Positions 1 to 11,447 are shown, counted from the first letter of the stretch. The stretch: 64,000 nt of DNA from WHSW01 sp963749365 (GCA_963749365.1 CAVVME010000003.1:558001-622000); one strand, 5' to 3'. A program made the numbers and translations. The notes: generated by a model from the letters alone, not told the origin.

Positions 1-2
1 AT

Positions 3-680
3 CGGATCGGGGTCCTGGTCCCCGCCTACAACGAGGCCGACAACGTCGGCGCGGTCCTCGATCGGATCCCGGTCGAGGTCTGCGGACAACGGACCGCGAT
101 CCTCGTCGTCGACGACGGCTCCCGTGACGGCACCGGGGCGGTCGCCGCCGAGCACGGCGCGATCGTCGCCCGCCATGTGGTCAACCGCGGTGGTGGGGCC
201 GCCCTGCGTACCGGCTATCGGCTGCTCTCGGACTCGGGGTCCGGGATCGTGGTCACCATCGACGCCGACGGCCAGCACCTGCCCGAGGAGATGGAGCGGC
301 TCGTCGCCCCGATCGTCGAGGGCGAGGTCGCGGTCGCGCACGGGTCCCGGGTGCTCGGCGAGGCGGAGGCCAACCACCCGGCGCGCGAGGCGGGGATCGT
401 GTTCTTCAACCGGCTCGTCTCCCTGATCACACGGACCAGGGTCACCGACTGCTCGAACGGCTATCGGGCGGTGCGGGCCGACGTCCTTCCGACCCTGGTC
501 CTGCGCCAGGAGCAGTTTCACACCTCGGAGTTCATGATCGAGGCGATCAAGCGCGGGATCCCCGCCAGGGAGGTCCCGGTGACGGTCGTCAGCCGGCTCT
601 CGGGCCACTCGAAGAAGCCCGCCGTGGTCCGCTACGGAATGGGCTTCACGAACGCGATCGTCCGCACCTGGTTGCGCTGA
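3..680 (+). CDS. Glycosyltransferase family 2, N-terminally truncated by the window edge
   Basis: The reading frame is open from the first bases, so the true start lies just upstream. The visible part is a GT-A fold glycosyltransferase resembling dolichol/polyprenyl-phosphate mannosyltransferases. VPAYNEADNVG is the first beta-strand and nucleotide-binding loop. VVDDGSRDGTG follows near residue 38, and TIDADGQH carries the DXD-type metal site. No C-terminal membrane domain is present, as in short DPM1-like enzymes. It probably transfers a sugar from a nucleotide donor to a lipid carrier for envelope glycans; the exact substrate cannot be read from sequence. Confidence 0.85.
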   Translation, partial: RIGVLVPAYNEADNVGAVLDRIPVEVCGQRTAILVVDDGSRDGTGAVAAEHGAIVARHVVNRGGGAALRTGYRLLSDSGSGIVVTIDADGQHLPEEMERLVAPIVEGEVAVAHGSRVLGEAEANHPAREAGIVFFNRLVSLITRTRVTDCSNGYRAVRADVLPTLVLRQEQFHTSEFMIEAIKRGIPAREVPVTVVSRLSGHSKKPAVVRYGMGFTNAIVRTWLR

Positions 681-717
681 GCTGCTCAGCCGCGGCGAGC
701 GGAGGGCGACGCCCGAT

Positions 718-1032
718 CTACGCGCGGCCGCGGCCCGGGCGCACCTCGGACGGGTCGGGCAGGTAGAGGTCCTCGCCGCAGCGCCGGCACACCTGGACGT
801 AGAGCTTCTGCACCGCCCCGCAGCGCGGGCAACGCCGCTCCGGCTCGGCCTGCTCGACCCGGTACAGGAAGGCCGCGATCAGCCCGATCACCGGGAGCAC
901 GGTGCCGACGATCAGCCAGACAAAGAAGGAGCTTCCCTTGGCCCGTCCGACGAGCCCTGTCGCAAGGCCGAAGCAGAGCGCGATCACGATGTAGAGGCCG
1001 CCGCCCATCGGGCCATTGTGGCGGCCGCGCAT
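718..1032 (-). CDS. Small two-helix membrane protein with C-terminal zinc ribbon
   Basis: About 104 residues. Two hydrophobic helices (roughly residues 12-30 and 34-58) are followed by a zinc-ribbon with paired CPRCG and CRRCG knuckles near the C-terminus, so the ribbon is probably cytoplasmic. An internal ATG at 1008 is an alternative start that places the first helix right at the N-terminus. It lies downstream of the NDH-2 gene on the same strand and may be the last gene of that run. The family is a common uncharacterised actinobacterial type; function unknown. Confidence 0.6.
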   Translation of the reverse strand: MRGRHNGPMGGGLYIVIALCFGLATGLVGRAKGSSFFVWLIVGTVLPVIGLIAAFLYRVEQAEPERRCPRCGAVQKLYVQVCRRCGEDLYLPDPSEVRPGRGRA

Positions 1033-1085
1033 TGAGCGTCCCGCGCACCCTCACCCAGAGAGGACTCCGGGACGTTCGTGGGGGG

Positions 1086-2411
1086 TCAGTCGAGCGGTCG
1101 ATGGGTGCCGCCGCGGACATAGGCCTCGTCGCGCAGCGGGCGCGGATGGCCGATCGATCCGACCTCGGCCGTGTCGCGCGCGAACGGGAGCCCGACGGTC
1201 CAATCGGCGACCGCGCGGACCTTGCGCGCCAGGCCCGGGATCTGGCTCATGTGGTAGGTGCGGGCGAGCCACCAGGCGAGGAACCCTCGCACCGAGAGCC
1301 GACCGAGCTTGCCGACGGCCTTGTAGCGGCCGAGGTTTACGAACGCCGCCTTGGCCGCGTACTCGAACCGACGCCTGCCCTCGACGGCGCCGAGCGCGGC
1401 GGCGATGTTGTGCGCGACCACCGGCCCCTGGCGAACCGCGTGTTGAGCGGTCGGCGGACAGGCGCCGGCGCGACGCTTGGCGGGGTCGGGGACCGCAGCG
1501 CAGTCGCCGGCCGCCCAGACCCCGTCGAGGCCGCGCACGGCCATGAACTCGTCGACCTCGACCCGACCCCGCTCGTCGAGCGGCAGCCCGAGCGCCGCCA
1601 GGCTCGGGTGCGGGGCGACGCCGGCCGTCCAGACCAGGGTCTGTGTGGCGATCTGCTCGCCGGTCGACAGGATCACCGAGCGCTCTCCTGCCTCCTCGAG
1701 GCGGGCGCCGAGCCTGATGTCGATGCCGCGACCGCGCAGCTCGCGAACCGCGTAGGCGGCGAGGTCGAGGTCGACCTCGGGCAGCACCCGGTCGAGCGCC
1801 TCGACCAGGATCCAGCGCATCCCGTGCAGGCGGGCGCGCGGGTAGCGCTCGATCGCGTCGGCGGCGAAGTCCTGCAGCTCGGCGAGCGCTTCGAGGCCCG
1901 AGTAGCCCCCGCCGACGAAGACATAGGTCAGCAGCGCCTCGCGCCGGCTCGGGTCCTCGGTCGCGTTCGCGCTCTCGAGCGTCTCGATCACGTGGTTACG
2001 TAGCCAGATCGCATCCGCGAGGCTCTTGAACCCGATCGCGTGCCGCTCGAGCCCCGGGATCGGCAGCGAGCGCGAGACCGATCCGACGGCGATCAGGAGC
2101 TGGTCGTAGCGAAGCTCCTCGCGTTCGCCCTCGTGGGTGTTGAGGCCGAGGGTGCGGGCGCCGGGGTCGTGGGCGCCGACCGCTCCGAGGCGCAGCTCGG
2201 TCCGGCGGAGGATGTCGCGCAACGGCGTCACCACGTGACGCGGCTCGAGCGTGCCGGCGGCCGCCTCCGGCAGGAAGGGCGTGTAGAGCAGGAAGTTGAC
2301 GTCGTTGACCAGGGTCAGGCGGGTCGATTGGCGCGGCAACAGCCGCTCCAGTGCCCGCGCCGCCGAGGCCCCCGCGAAGCCGCCGCCGACGATCACGACA
2401 TCCCAGGCCAT
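1086..2411 (-). CDS. ndh: Type II NADH dehydrogenase-like FAD/NAD(P)-dependent oxidoreductase
   Basis: The protein has 441 residues, the usual NDH-2 length. It starts with the FAD dinucleotide-binding motif IVGGGFAGASAAR. A second Rossmann motif, VFVGGGYSGLEALAEL, near residue 165 binds NAD(P)H. The FAD-closing motif GVWAAGDCAAVPDP lies near residue 320. A C-terminal amphipathic and hydrophobic part would attach it to the inner face of the membrane, where NDH-2 enzymes pass electrons from NADH to quinone without pumping protons. It starts two bases after the gatB stop, so it is probably cotranscribed with the gat genes. A related carotenoid or sulfide-quinone type reductase cannot be fully excluded. 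Confidence 0.85.
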   Translation of the reverse strand: MAWDVVIVGGGFAGASAARALERLLPRQSTRLTLVNDVNFLLYTPFLPEAAAGTLEPRHVVTPLRDILRRTELRLGAVGAHDPGARTLGLNTHEGEREELRYDQLLIAVGSVSRSLPIPGLERHAIGFKSLADAIWLRNHVIETLESANATEDPSRREALLTYVFVGGGYSGLEALAELQDFAADAIERYPRARLHGMRWILVEALDRVLPEVDLDLAAYAVRELRGRGIDIRLGARLEEAGERSVILSTGEQIATQTLVWTAGVAPHPSLAALGLPLDERGRVEVDEFMAVRGLDGVWAAGDCAAVPDPAKRRAGACPPTAQHAVRQGPVVAHNIAAALGAVEGRRRFEYAAKAAFVNLGRYKAVGKLGRLSVRGFLAWWLARTYHMSQIPGLARKVRAVADWTVGLPFARDTAEVGSIGHPRPLRDEAYVRGGTHRPLD

Positions 2412-2413
2412 GC

Positions 2414-3874
2414 CTACGCCTGCCCGGCGAGCTGCTCGCGAATCAGCTTCGTCACCTCGCCGCCGTCGGCGCGCCCCTTGGTCTCCCTCATCACGAATCC
2501 CACCAACGGACCGATCGCCTTCATGTTTCCGGCTCCGACCTCGGCGGCCGCCTCCGGGTCGGCCGCGATCGCCCGCGCGACCACCTCGGCGAGCTCGGAT
2601 GAGTCCTCGATCTGGCCCAGGCCCTCGCGCTCGACGACCGCGGCCGGCTCGCCGCCCTCGGCGACCAGCGCAGCGAGCACCTGGCGCGCCGCCCCGGTCG
2701 AGACTCGCTTCGCCTCCACCATCGCGGCCAGCTCGGCGAGCGCGGCGGGCGCCACCCGTGAGCCGGCCGGATCGACCGGCTCACCCGCCTCGCGCAGGCG
2801 CGCCGCCAGCTCGCCGGTGACCCAGTTGGCGATCGTGCGCGGATCGACCCCGTCGGCGCCCTCGAGCGCGCGCTCGAAGTAGGAGGCGAGGTCGGCGTCG
2901 AAGGCGAGCTGGGTGGCGGGCTTCTCGTCGAGCCCGAACTCGGACAGGTAGCGATCGCGCCGAGCGGAGGGCAGCTCGGGCAGCGACTCGCGGGCGGTCG
3001 CCAGCATCTCCTCGGTCGGTGCCAGCGGGACGAGATCGGGCTCGGGGAAGTAGCGGTAGTCGTGCGCGTACTCCTTCGAGCGCAGGGTGGTCAGAGAGCC
3101 GGTCCGGGGGTCGAAGTGCAGCGTCTGCTGCTCGACCGGCACGCCCGCGTCGAGCAGCTCCGCCTGGCGCTCGAGCTCGGCCGCCACGCCCCGCTCGAGG
3201 AAGCGGAAGCTGTTCATGTTCTTGAGCTCGGTCTTGACCCCGAGACCCTGGCTGCCGATCTGGCGCAGCGAGATGTTGGCGTCGCAACGCAGGCTGCCCT
3301 CCTCCATGTTCACGTCCGAAACGCCGATCTGCTTGATCGTGCTCCGCAGCAGCGCCAGCCACTCGCGGGCTGTGGCAGCGTCGCGCAGATCGGGCTCGGT
3401 GACGATCTCGACCAGTGGCGTGCCGCCCCGGTTGAAGTCGACCAACGACTCGTCCGAGCCGTGGATGCGTCCCGACTCCGAGACGTGGACGAGCTTTGCC
3501 GCGTCCTCCTCGAGGTGGACGCGATGGATGCGCACCTCGCCGAGGCACCCCCCGGTCGCCAGCGGGATGTCGTACTGGCTGATCTGGTAGGCCTTCGGGC
3601 TGTCGGGATAGAAGTAGTTCTTGCGGTGAAAGATCGAGCGCGGCGCGATCTCGCAGCCGAGCGCGAGCGCGATCTCGAGCGCGAACTCGATCGCGCGCCG
3701 GTTGGGCACCGGCAGAGTTCCCGGATGAGCGAGGCAGATCGGGCAGGTGTGCGAGTTGGGCTCGTCGCCGAACGAGAGCTCGCAGCCGCAGAACATCTTC
3801 GTCCGCGTGCGCAGCTGGACGTGGATCTCGAGCCCGATCACAGCCTCGTAGCGCGCCTGCCAATCGCTAGCCAT
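2414..3874 (-). CDS. gatB: Asp-tRNA(Asn)/Glu-tRNA(Gln) amidotransferase subunit B
   Basis: The 486-residue protein has the normal GatB length. GLEIHVQLRTRTKMFCGC opens the kinase-like catalytic domain. C29, C31, C44 and C47 (FCGC and CPIC) form the zinc site. KNYFYPDSPKAYQISQYD is the conserved phosphorylation-domain core. The C-terminal third is the helical YqeY-like tRNA-binding tail. GatB activates mischarged Glu-tRNA(Gln) or Asp-tRNA(Asn) for amidation with ammonia supplied by GatA. Its ATG lies 8 bases inside the end of the preceding metallopeptidase gene, which suggests translational coupling. Confidence 0.97.
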   Translation of the reverse strand: MASDWQARYEAVIGLEIHVQLRTRTKMFCGCELSFGDEPNSHTCPICLAHPGTLPVPNRRAIEFALEIALALGCEIAPRSIFHRKNYFYPDSPKAYQISQYDIPLATGGCLGEVRIHRVHLEEDAAKLVHVSESGRIHGSDESLVDFNRGGTPLVEIVTEPDLRDAATAREWLALLRSTIKQIGVSDVNMEEGSLRCDANISLRQIGSQGLGVKTELKNMNSFRFLERGVAAELERQAELLDAGVPVEQQTLHFDPRTGSLTTLRSKEYAHDYRYFPEPDLVPLAPTEEMLATARESLPELPSARRDRYLSEFGLDEKPATQLAFDADLASYFERALEGADGVDPRTIANWVTGELAARLREAGEPVDPAGSRVAPAALAELAAMVEAKRVSTGAARQVLAALVAEGGEPAAVVEREGLGQIEDSSELAEVVARAIAADPEAAAEVGAGNMKAIGPLVGFVMRETKGRADGGEVTKLIREQLAGQA

Positions 3875-4145
3875 AGCCGACCTCGTGCAGCTCGTCCTCG
3901 CTCATCCCGAGGAAGTGCCCGACCTCGTGCAGGACGGTCTTGCGGACCTCCTCGACGGTCGGGTTGGCGTCGCGAAAGACGATAATTCGTTGCAGGCCGC
4001 CGGTCGGGTCGTAGATCCCCATCAGCCCGTCGGGATGGGTGTCCTCGACGATCACCGCGACCTCGCCGAGCCGATCGCGCACCCACTGCGGCAGCGAGTC
4101 GAGCGCGGCGGTTGCCGCGTCCCGGGTCTCGGCCGCGCTGATCAT
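3867..4145 (-). CDS. Small zincin-type metallopeptidase family protein
   Basis: A 92-residue protein with the zinc motif HEVGHFLGMSEDEL at residues 73-86 (H73, E74, H77 and downstream acidic residues). This matches the short PF06262-like metallopeptidase family of Actinobacteria. The start is the ATG at 4145, whose ATGA overlaps the gatA stop; a much longer open frame upstream is only a shadow of gatA. Its own 3' end overlaps the gatB start by 8 bases. No signal peptide is visible, so it is probably cytosolic. The function of the family is unknown. Confidence 0.85.
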   Translation of the reverse strand: MISAAETRDAATAALDSLPQWVRDRLGEVAVIVEDTHPDGLMGIYDPTGGLQRIIVFRDANPTVEEVRKTVLHEVGHFLGMSEDELHEVGYG

Positions 4146-5581
4146 GCCGGCGGCCTTCCGGCGACGCCGAACGCGCTCTCGAGCGCATGGGCGGCGTCCA
4201 GCAGGCTCGACTCCGCGAACGCGGGGGCGGCGAGCTGAAGCCCGACCGGGAGCGCGGGCCCGCCGCCGGGCGGCTCCGCGAGCCCGGCCGGGATCGAGAT
4301 CGAGGGGATGCCGGCGAGTGACATCGGGACGGTGAAGTAGTCCGAGAGATACATCGCCAGCGGGTCCGCGGTCTTCGCGCCGAGCTCGAAGGCGACCGAG
4401 GGCGAGGTCGGGGTGGCGATCACGTCGCAGCGCTCGAAGGCGCGCTCGAAGTCGGCGGCGATCAGCGTCCGGACCCGCTGGGCGCTGCCGTAATAGGCCT
4501 CGTAGTAGCCGGAGGAGAGCGCGTAGGTACCGAGCATGATCCGGCGCTTGACCTCGGCACCGAAGCCGCGCGAGCGGGTTCGCTCGTACATCTCGATCAG
4601 GTCGTCGCGGCCGTCCTCGCGCAACCCGTAGCGGACCCCGTCGTAGCGGGCGAGGTTGGCCGAGGCCTCGGCGGGGGCGATCACGTAGTAGGCCGAGATC
4701 CCGTGCTCCGCGTGCGGGAGCTCGACCTCCTCGACTCGCCCGCCGAGCGCCTCGACCGTGCCCAGGGCCCGCTCGAACCCCTCCGCGACGCCGGCCTCCA
4801 CCCCCTCGGCGTGGTGGGAGAAGTCGCGCGCCACCCCGACCCGGAGCCCGTCCAGGTCCTCGCGGGTCGGCAGCGCGACGCCGGCCTCGATCCCGACCGA
4901 GGTCGAGTCGTGGCGGTCGCGCCCCTGCATCGCGCCGAGCAGCAGGGCCGCGTCGGTGACGTCGCGGGTCAGCGGCCCGCACTGGTCCAGGGAGGAGGCG
5001 AAGGCGATCATCCCGTAACGGGAGATCGCGCCGTAGGTGGGCTTGAGGCCGACGATCCCGCACAGCGATGCCGGCTGGCGGATCGAGCCACCGGTGTCGG
5101 TGCCGATCGCCGCCGGCGCCAGGCGACCGGCGACCGCCGCCGCCGAGCCGCCCGAGGACCCGCCCGGAACCCGGGCGACATCCCAGGGGTTGAGCACCGG
5201 CCCGTAGCCCGAGTTCTCGTTCGAGGAGCCCATCGCGAACTCGTCCAGGTTCGTCTTTCCGAGCACCCGGGCGCCCGCGTCGTGCAGCCGGCCCACGGCC
5301 GTCGCCGTGTACGGGGGGCGGTAGCCCTCGAGGATCCGGGAGCCCGCCGTGGTCGGGATCCCCTCGGTGCAGAACAGGTCCTTGACCGCCACCGGGACGC
5401 CGCGCAGCGGCCCCCCGCCCCCCGCTCGGGCGCCGGGCTCCGCCCGCCACAGGTAGGCGTTGAGCGGGTCCGCGGCGGCCGCTTCGGCGTAGGCGTCGAA
5501 GTATTCCTCCGACGAGAGCTCGCCGGCCTCGATCCGCGCCAGCGCTGCGGCGACGGTGAGCTCGAGCAGGTCGGAGCTCAC
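4142..5581 (-). CDS. gatA: Asp-tRNA(Asn)/Glu-tRNA(Gln) amidotransferase subunit A
   Basis: A 479-residue amidase-signature enzyme. The Ser-cisSer-Lys triad is visible as K67 (GVPVAVKDLF), S142 (GGSSGGSAAAV) and S166 (TDTGGSIRQPAS). The spacings of 75 and 24 residues match characterised GatA proteins. It hydrolyses glutamine and channels ammonia to GatB. It overlaps gatC by four bases and the metallopeptidase gene by four bases, so gatC, gatA, the metallopeptidase and gatB form one coupled unit. Confidence 0.97.
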   Translation of the reverse strand: MSSDLLELTVAAALARIEAGELSSEEYFDAYAEAAAADPLNAYLWRAEPGARAGGGGPLRGVPVAVKDLFCTEGIPTTAGSRILEGYRPPYTATAVGRLHDAGARVLGKTNLDEFAMGSSNENSGYGPVLNPWDVARVPGGSSGGSAAAVAGRLAPAAIGTDTGGSIRQPASLCGIVGLKPTYGAISRYGMIAFASSLDQCGPLTRDVTDAALLLGAMQGRDRHDSTSVGIEAGVALPTREDLDGLRVGVARDFSHHAEGVEAGVAEGFERALGTVEALGGRVEEVELPHAEHGISAYYVIAPAEASANLARYDGVRYGLREDGRDDLIEMYERTRSRGFGAEVKRRIMLGTYALSSGYYEAYYGSAQRVRTLIAADFERAFERCDVIATPTSPSVAFELGAKTADPLAMYLSDYFTVPMSLAGIPSISIPAGLAEPPGGGPALPVGLQLAAPAFAESSLLDAAHALESAFGVAGRPPA

Positions 5582-5862
5582 TGCCCCGGCGAGGGGACGC
5601 GGAAGGCGCCGTCGGCGGGGTCGGGCGCCTGCTCCAGCGCTCGCTCGCGCGGCAGGCTCGGCTCCGGTTCGTCGGCGCGGAGCACGTTCTCGAGCGCGAC
5701 CACGTGCGCCGTCGGCTCGACCGCCTCGAGGTCGAGGCTCGAGATCCGGTCGACGTGGTCGAGAATCCCGGAGAGCTCGCCCGCCATCTGCTCGACCTCG
5801 ACCTCGGAGAGCTCGAGCCGGGCCAGGCGGGCGACGTGCAGGACCTGGTCGTGGTCGATCAC
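5578..5862 (-). CDS. gatC: Asp-tRNA(Asn)/Glu-tRNA(Gln) amidotransferase subunit C
   Basis: A 94-residue protein with the GatC signature: a start beginning IDHDQVLHVARLARLEL, the helix around EVEQMAGELSGILDHVD, and the LDLEAVEPTAHV segment that wraps the GatA-GatB interface. The best start is the GTG at 5862, which gives normal GatC length; longer open sequence upstream has no family similarity. The stop overlaps the gatA start by four bases. Confidence 0.93.
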   Translation of the reverse strand: MIDHDQVLHVARLARLELSEVEVEQMAGELSGILDHVDRISSLDLEAVEPTAHVVALENVLRADEPEPSLPRERALEQAPDPADGAFRVPSPGQ

Positions 5863-6002
5863 GGCGCTGATTCTAGAGGCGTGATCCGGGCTCTCCGCCG
5901 GCACGAGCGCCGCCGGGTTCCTCTGCCCGCGCGGGTGCCGGCCGCGATCAGCTCGGGCCCGTCGACGCCGCCGGCGGGCCAGAGAGCGAGTTGCGGACCG
6001 GC

Positions 6003-6554
6003 CTAGGCGGCGGGCCCGGGCGGCGGCGGTCCGCCGGATGCCGGCGGCGCCGGAGCCGGAGGTGGCGGCGGCGCCTCGCCGGCACCCGGCACCTGGTCGC
6101 CGAACGTCGCTCCCTCCTCCTGCATCGCCAGCCAGCCACCGTAGGCGACCCCGGCGGCGGCGATCAGGCCGAGGAAGGCGCCGAATTTGCGGCTTGCGTC
6201 GTAGGGCGGGTCGAGCAGCCGGTAGGCGACCAGGACGGTCGAGAGGATCCCGAGCCCGGCCGTGATCGCGCTCGCCGCAATCGGCATCGCGACGGTCTGG
6301 GCCATCATCGCCGCGACGGCAACGCCGACGGCGGCGACCACGGTGAGCAGCAGCACGAGGTCGATCACGTCGAAGGACTCCCACGCGTTCGCCGAGGTGC
6401 TCACATCGGGTGCGAACCCGAGGTCCTGCGCCTGCTCGATCGCCTCACCGGCGGCGCCGCCGATGCCGAACCAGGGCAGGAACATGATCACGAGCAGCGC
6501 GATGCCGGCGATCGCCGCCACCTGCTCGCCTCGGGTCAACCTGCTTGCGTCCAT
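6003..6554 (-). CDS. Multi-pass membrane protein with proline-rich C-terminal tail
   Basis: 183 residues with about four predicted membrane helices: one at residues 12-29 ending in LPWFGIGG, two between 65 and 110, and one near 128-145. An extracytoplasmic loop follows helix 1. A low-complexity Pro/Ala/Gly tail occupies the last 35 residues. It sits between folD and gatC on the same strand. This resembles the small hypothetical membrane proteins common in Solirubrobacterales. No catalytic motif is seen. Confidence 0.7.
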   Translation of the reverse strand: MDASRLTRGEQVAAIAGIALLVIMFLPWFGIGGAAGEAIEQAQDLGFAPDVSTSANAWESFDVIDLVLLLTVVAAVGVAVAAMMAQTVAMPIAASAITAGLGILSTVLVAYRLLDPPYDASRKFGAFLGLIAAAGVAYGGWLAMQEEGATFGDQVPGAGEAPPPPPAPAPPASGGPPPPGPAA

Positions 6555-6603
6555 TGGTCTCTCTCCCGGTTGGGGGTCGCAGGGGGTATCGGCAGCGTAT
6601 GAA

Positions 6604-7454
6604 CTAATCCGGATGTCGCGAGGCGGCCGTCAACGTATTGGCCAGCAAGATCGCGATCGTCATCGGCCCGACCCCGCCTGGAACAGGCGTCAGCGCGCCA
6701 GCGACCTCACGCACCGCGTCGAAGTCGACGTCGCCGACCAGGCCCTGATCGGTGCGGTTGGTGCCGACGTCGATCACGGTCGCTCCGGGCTTCACCATCT
6801 CGGCGCCGACCAGCCGAGGCGAGCCGACCGCAGCGACGAGGACATCGGCTCGGGCGCAGACCTCGGCCAGGTCGCGGGTGCGCGAGTGACAGACGGTGAC
6901 CGTGGCGTTGGCCGCGAGCAGGAGCGCGGCGAGCGGCTTGCCGACCAGGATCGAACGCCCGAGCACGACCGCCTCGGCGCCCTCGAGCTCGATGCCCGTG
7001 TGGGCGAGCAGCTCGATCACCCCCTGCGGAGTGCAGGGGACGAGGCCGGGGCGATCCTGGGCCAGGAGCCCGGCGCTGACCGCGGTCAGGCCGTCGACGT
7101 CCTTGGCCGGATCGATCGCCGCGATCACCTCGTCCTGGTCGATCTGATCGGGGAGCGGGAGCTGGACGAGGATGCCGTCGACCGTGTCGTCGCCGTTCAG
7201 CGCCGCGATCAGCTCGAGGAGCTCGTCGGCCGGCGTCTCGGCGCCGAGCTCGTGGTGGATCGAGCGCATGCCGACCTGCTCGGTCTGCTTGCGCTTGTTG
7301 CCGACGTAGACGTGCGAGGCGGGGTCGTCGCCGACCAGCACCGTGGCCAGCCCCGGCACCGTGCCATCGCGTTCGGCCGCGAACTCGCTCACACCCAAGG
7401 CGACACGCTCGCGCACCTCCTCGGCCACCGCCTTGCCATCGATCACCCTGGCGC

Positions 7455-7458
<4 letters not shown>
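6604..7458 (-). CDS. folD: Bifunctional methylenetetrahydrofolate dehydrogenase / cyclohydrolase
   Basis: 284 residues, the usual FolD length. The catalytic Lys lies in VYVGNKRKQTEQVGM, and the second signature is PCTPQGVIELL. The NADP-binding part contains VVLGRSILVGKPLAALL, and PGGVGPMTIAILLANT lies near the C-terminus. It interconverts 5,10-methylene-THF, methenyl-THF and 10-formyl-THF. The GTG start overlaps the stop of the upstream helicase gene by four bases. Confidence 0.97.
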
Positions 7459-9725
<2,267 letters not shown>

Positions 9726-9759
9726 CGGGCCGAGGATAGTCGCGGGCCCGGCGCGCGCC

Positions 9760-10497
9760 TCAGCCGCCGGCCGAGGACGGTCCGCGCTTCGGGCGCAGCT
9801 CCTTGAGCTCGCCCTCGGCGTCGTGGCCGTCGAGCTCGCCGATCCGCCGCTCGAGCGATCCGAGCCGCTCCGAGAGCGCCTTGATCGCGTCGGCGACCGG
9901 GTCGGGGAGGTGGATCCAGTCGGCGTCCGGGCCCTCGGGTCGGCGACCCTCGACCCGAACCGGGTGGCCCGGGTTGCCGACCACGGTCGAGTTCGCCGGC
10001 ACGTCCTCGATCACGACCGTGTTCGCCCCGACCTTGGCGCCGCGACCAACGGTCACCGGCCCGAGTAGCTTCGCCCCCGAGCCGACCGTGACCTCGTCCT
10101 CGAGCGTCGGATGGCGCTTGCCGCGGGCGAACCCGGTGCCGCCGAGGGTGACGCCCTGATAGAGCGTCACCCGGTCGCCGATCTCGGCGGTCTCTCCGAT
10201 CACGACGCCGGATCCGTGGTCGATGAAGAAGTCGGCGCCGATCAGGGCGGCCGGATGGATCTCGACCCCGGTCACCGCCCGGCTGGCGAAGGCGATCGTC
10301 CGCGGCGCCAGCGGGACCCCGGTCTGATAGAGCGCGTGGGCGACCCGGTGGGCGAGCAGGGCCTGGACCCCGGCCCAGCTCGAGAGGATCTCGGCCGTGC
10401 CCACCCCCCGCGCCGCGGGATCGCGGTCGCGCGCGGCGGCGACGTCGCAGCCGATCTCCTGAGCCACGCGGCGAAGTGTCGGCAAGCCGAACATCAC
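9760..10497 (-). CDS. cysE: Serine O-acetyltransferase
   Basis: 245 residues. The left-handed beta-helix hexapeptide region is clear: DHGSGVVIGETAEIGDRV, then LYQGVTLGGTGFARGKRHP with the acetyl-CoA and serine site. It makes O-acetylserine for CysK. GTG at 10497 is followed directly by ATG at 10494; either start overlaps the cysK stop. The last 40 residues are an acidic-basic extension beyond the usual end. That tail is not the standard CysK-binding Ile terminus, so cysteine synthase complex formation is uncertain. Confidence 0.93.
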   Translation of the reverse strand: MMFGLPTLRRVAQEIGCDVAAARDRDPAARGVGTAEILSSWAGVQALLAHRVAHALYQTGVPLAPRTIAFASRAVTGVEIHPAALIGADFFIDHGSGVVIGETAEIGDRVTLYQGVTLGGTGFARGKRHPTLEDEVTVGSGAKLLGPVTVGRGAKVGANTVVIEDVPANSTVVGNPGHPVRVEGRRPEGPDADWIHLPDPVADAIKALSERLGSLERRIGELDGHDAEGELKELRPKRGPSSAGG

Positions 10498-11447
10498 TCC
10501 GGGGCAAAGAATGGCAGCGACATGTAGCGCTCGCCCCCGTCGCAGGCGATCGTGACGATCCGCTTCCCCGACATCTCGGGCCGCGCGGCGACCTCGAGCG
10601 CGGCCGCAAGCGCCGCCCCGGCGGAGATGCCCACCAGCAGGCCCTCGCGACGGGCCGCCTCGTGGGCTGCGGCGAGAGCGGATTCGTCGTCGATCGTGAT
10701 CACCTCGTCGATCACATCGCGGTCGAGCACCTCGGGGACGAAGCCGGCGCCGATCCCCTGGATCTTGTGCGGTCCGGGCGCTCCGCCCGAGAGCACCGGC
10801 GAGCCCGCCGGCTCGACGGCGACGACGCGAAACCCCGGGCGGCGCTGCTTCAGCACCTGGCCCACCCCGGTGATCGTGCCCCCGGTACCGACCCCGGTCA
10901 CGAGCACGTCGACGGCGCCGTCGAGGTCGCGCCAGATCTCCTCCGCCGTCGTTCGCCGGTGGACTTCGGGATTGGCCGGGTTGGAGAACTGCTGCGGCAT
11001 GAACGCGCCGCGCTCGGCGACGAGCCGGTTCGCGAGCTCGATCGCCTCCCCCATCCCGCCCAGCGAGGGCGTCTCGTGGACTTCGGCGCCGTAGAAGCGC
11101 AGCAGCTTGGTCCGCTCGCGGCTCATTCCCTCCGGCAGGGTCAGGACGAGCTCATAGCCGCGCGCGGCGGCGATCATCGCGAGCGCGATCCCGGTGTTGC
11201 CGCTGGTCGGCTCGATGATCGTTCCGCCGGGCTCGAGCGCGCCGCCCTGCTCGGCGGCGTCGATCATCGCGACCCCGATCCGGTCCTTGACCGAGCCGCC
11301 TGGGTTGAGGTTCTCGAGCTTGGCGACGAGCTCCGCGCCGAGCCCCTCGCCGAGCCGGCTGAGGCGGACGAGCGGCGTCTCGCCCACCGCCGCCGACGCC
11401 TCGCTCGCGACCCGCGCTGCCTCGCGCTTGGCGTCGATGCCGGTCAT
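10494..11447 (-). CDS. cysK: Cysteine synthase A (O-acetylserine sulfhydrylase)
   Basis: 317 residues of a fold-type II PLP enzyme. The PLP lysine is in NPGGSVKDRIGVAMID. TSGNTGIALAM is the substrate-binding loop and VGTGGTITGVG is the phosphate-binding loop. It converts O-acetylserine and sulfide to cysteine. It is the first gene of the cysK-cysE pair and starts about 90 bases from the divergent gene at 11539. The order cysK then cysE with a stop-start overlap keeps both enzymes coexpressed. Confidence 0.95.
   Translation of the reverse strand: MTGIDAKREAARVASEASAAVGETPLVRLSRLGEGLGAELVAKLENLNPGGSVKDRIGVAMIDAAEQGGALEPGGTIIEPTSGNTGIALAMIAAARGYELVLTLPEGMSRERTKLLRFYGAEVHETPSLGGMGEAIELANRLVAERGAFMPQQFSNPANPEVHRRTTAEEIWRDLDGAVDVLVTGVGTGGTITGVGQVLKQRRPGFRVVAVEPAGSPVLSGGAPGPHKIQGIGAGFVPEVLDRDVIDEVITIDDESALAAAHEAARREGLLVGISAGAALAAALEVAARPEMSGKRIVTIACDGGERYMSLPFFAPE

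Noticed and set aside
1032..2003. Large plus-strand frames opposite the NDH-2, gatB, gatA, helicase and dnaE genes
   Set aside because: Composition is Arg/Asp/Gly/Leu-rich with no domain, as expected for antisense frames in high-GC genes.
4146..5450. Long Arg/Gly-rich open frame upstream of the metallopeptidase
   Set aside because: It is an out-of-frame shadow of gatA, typical of very GC-rich DNA.
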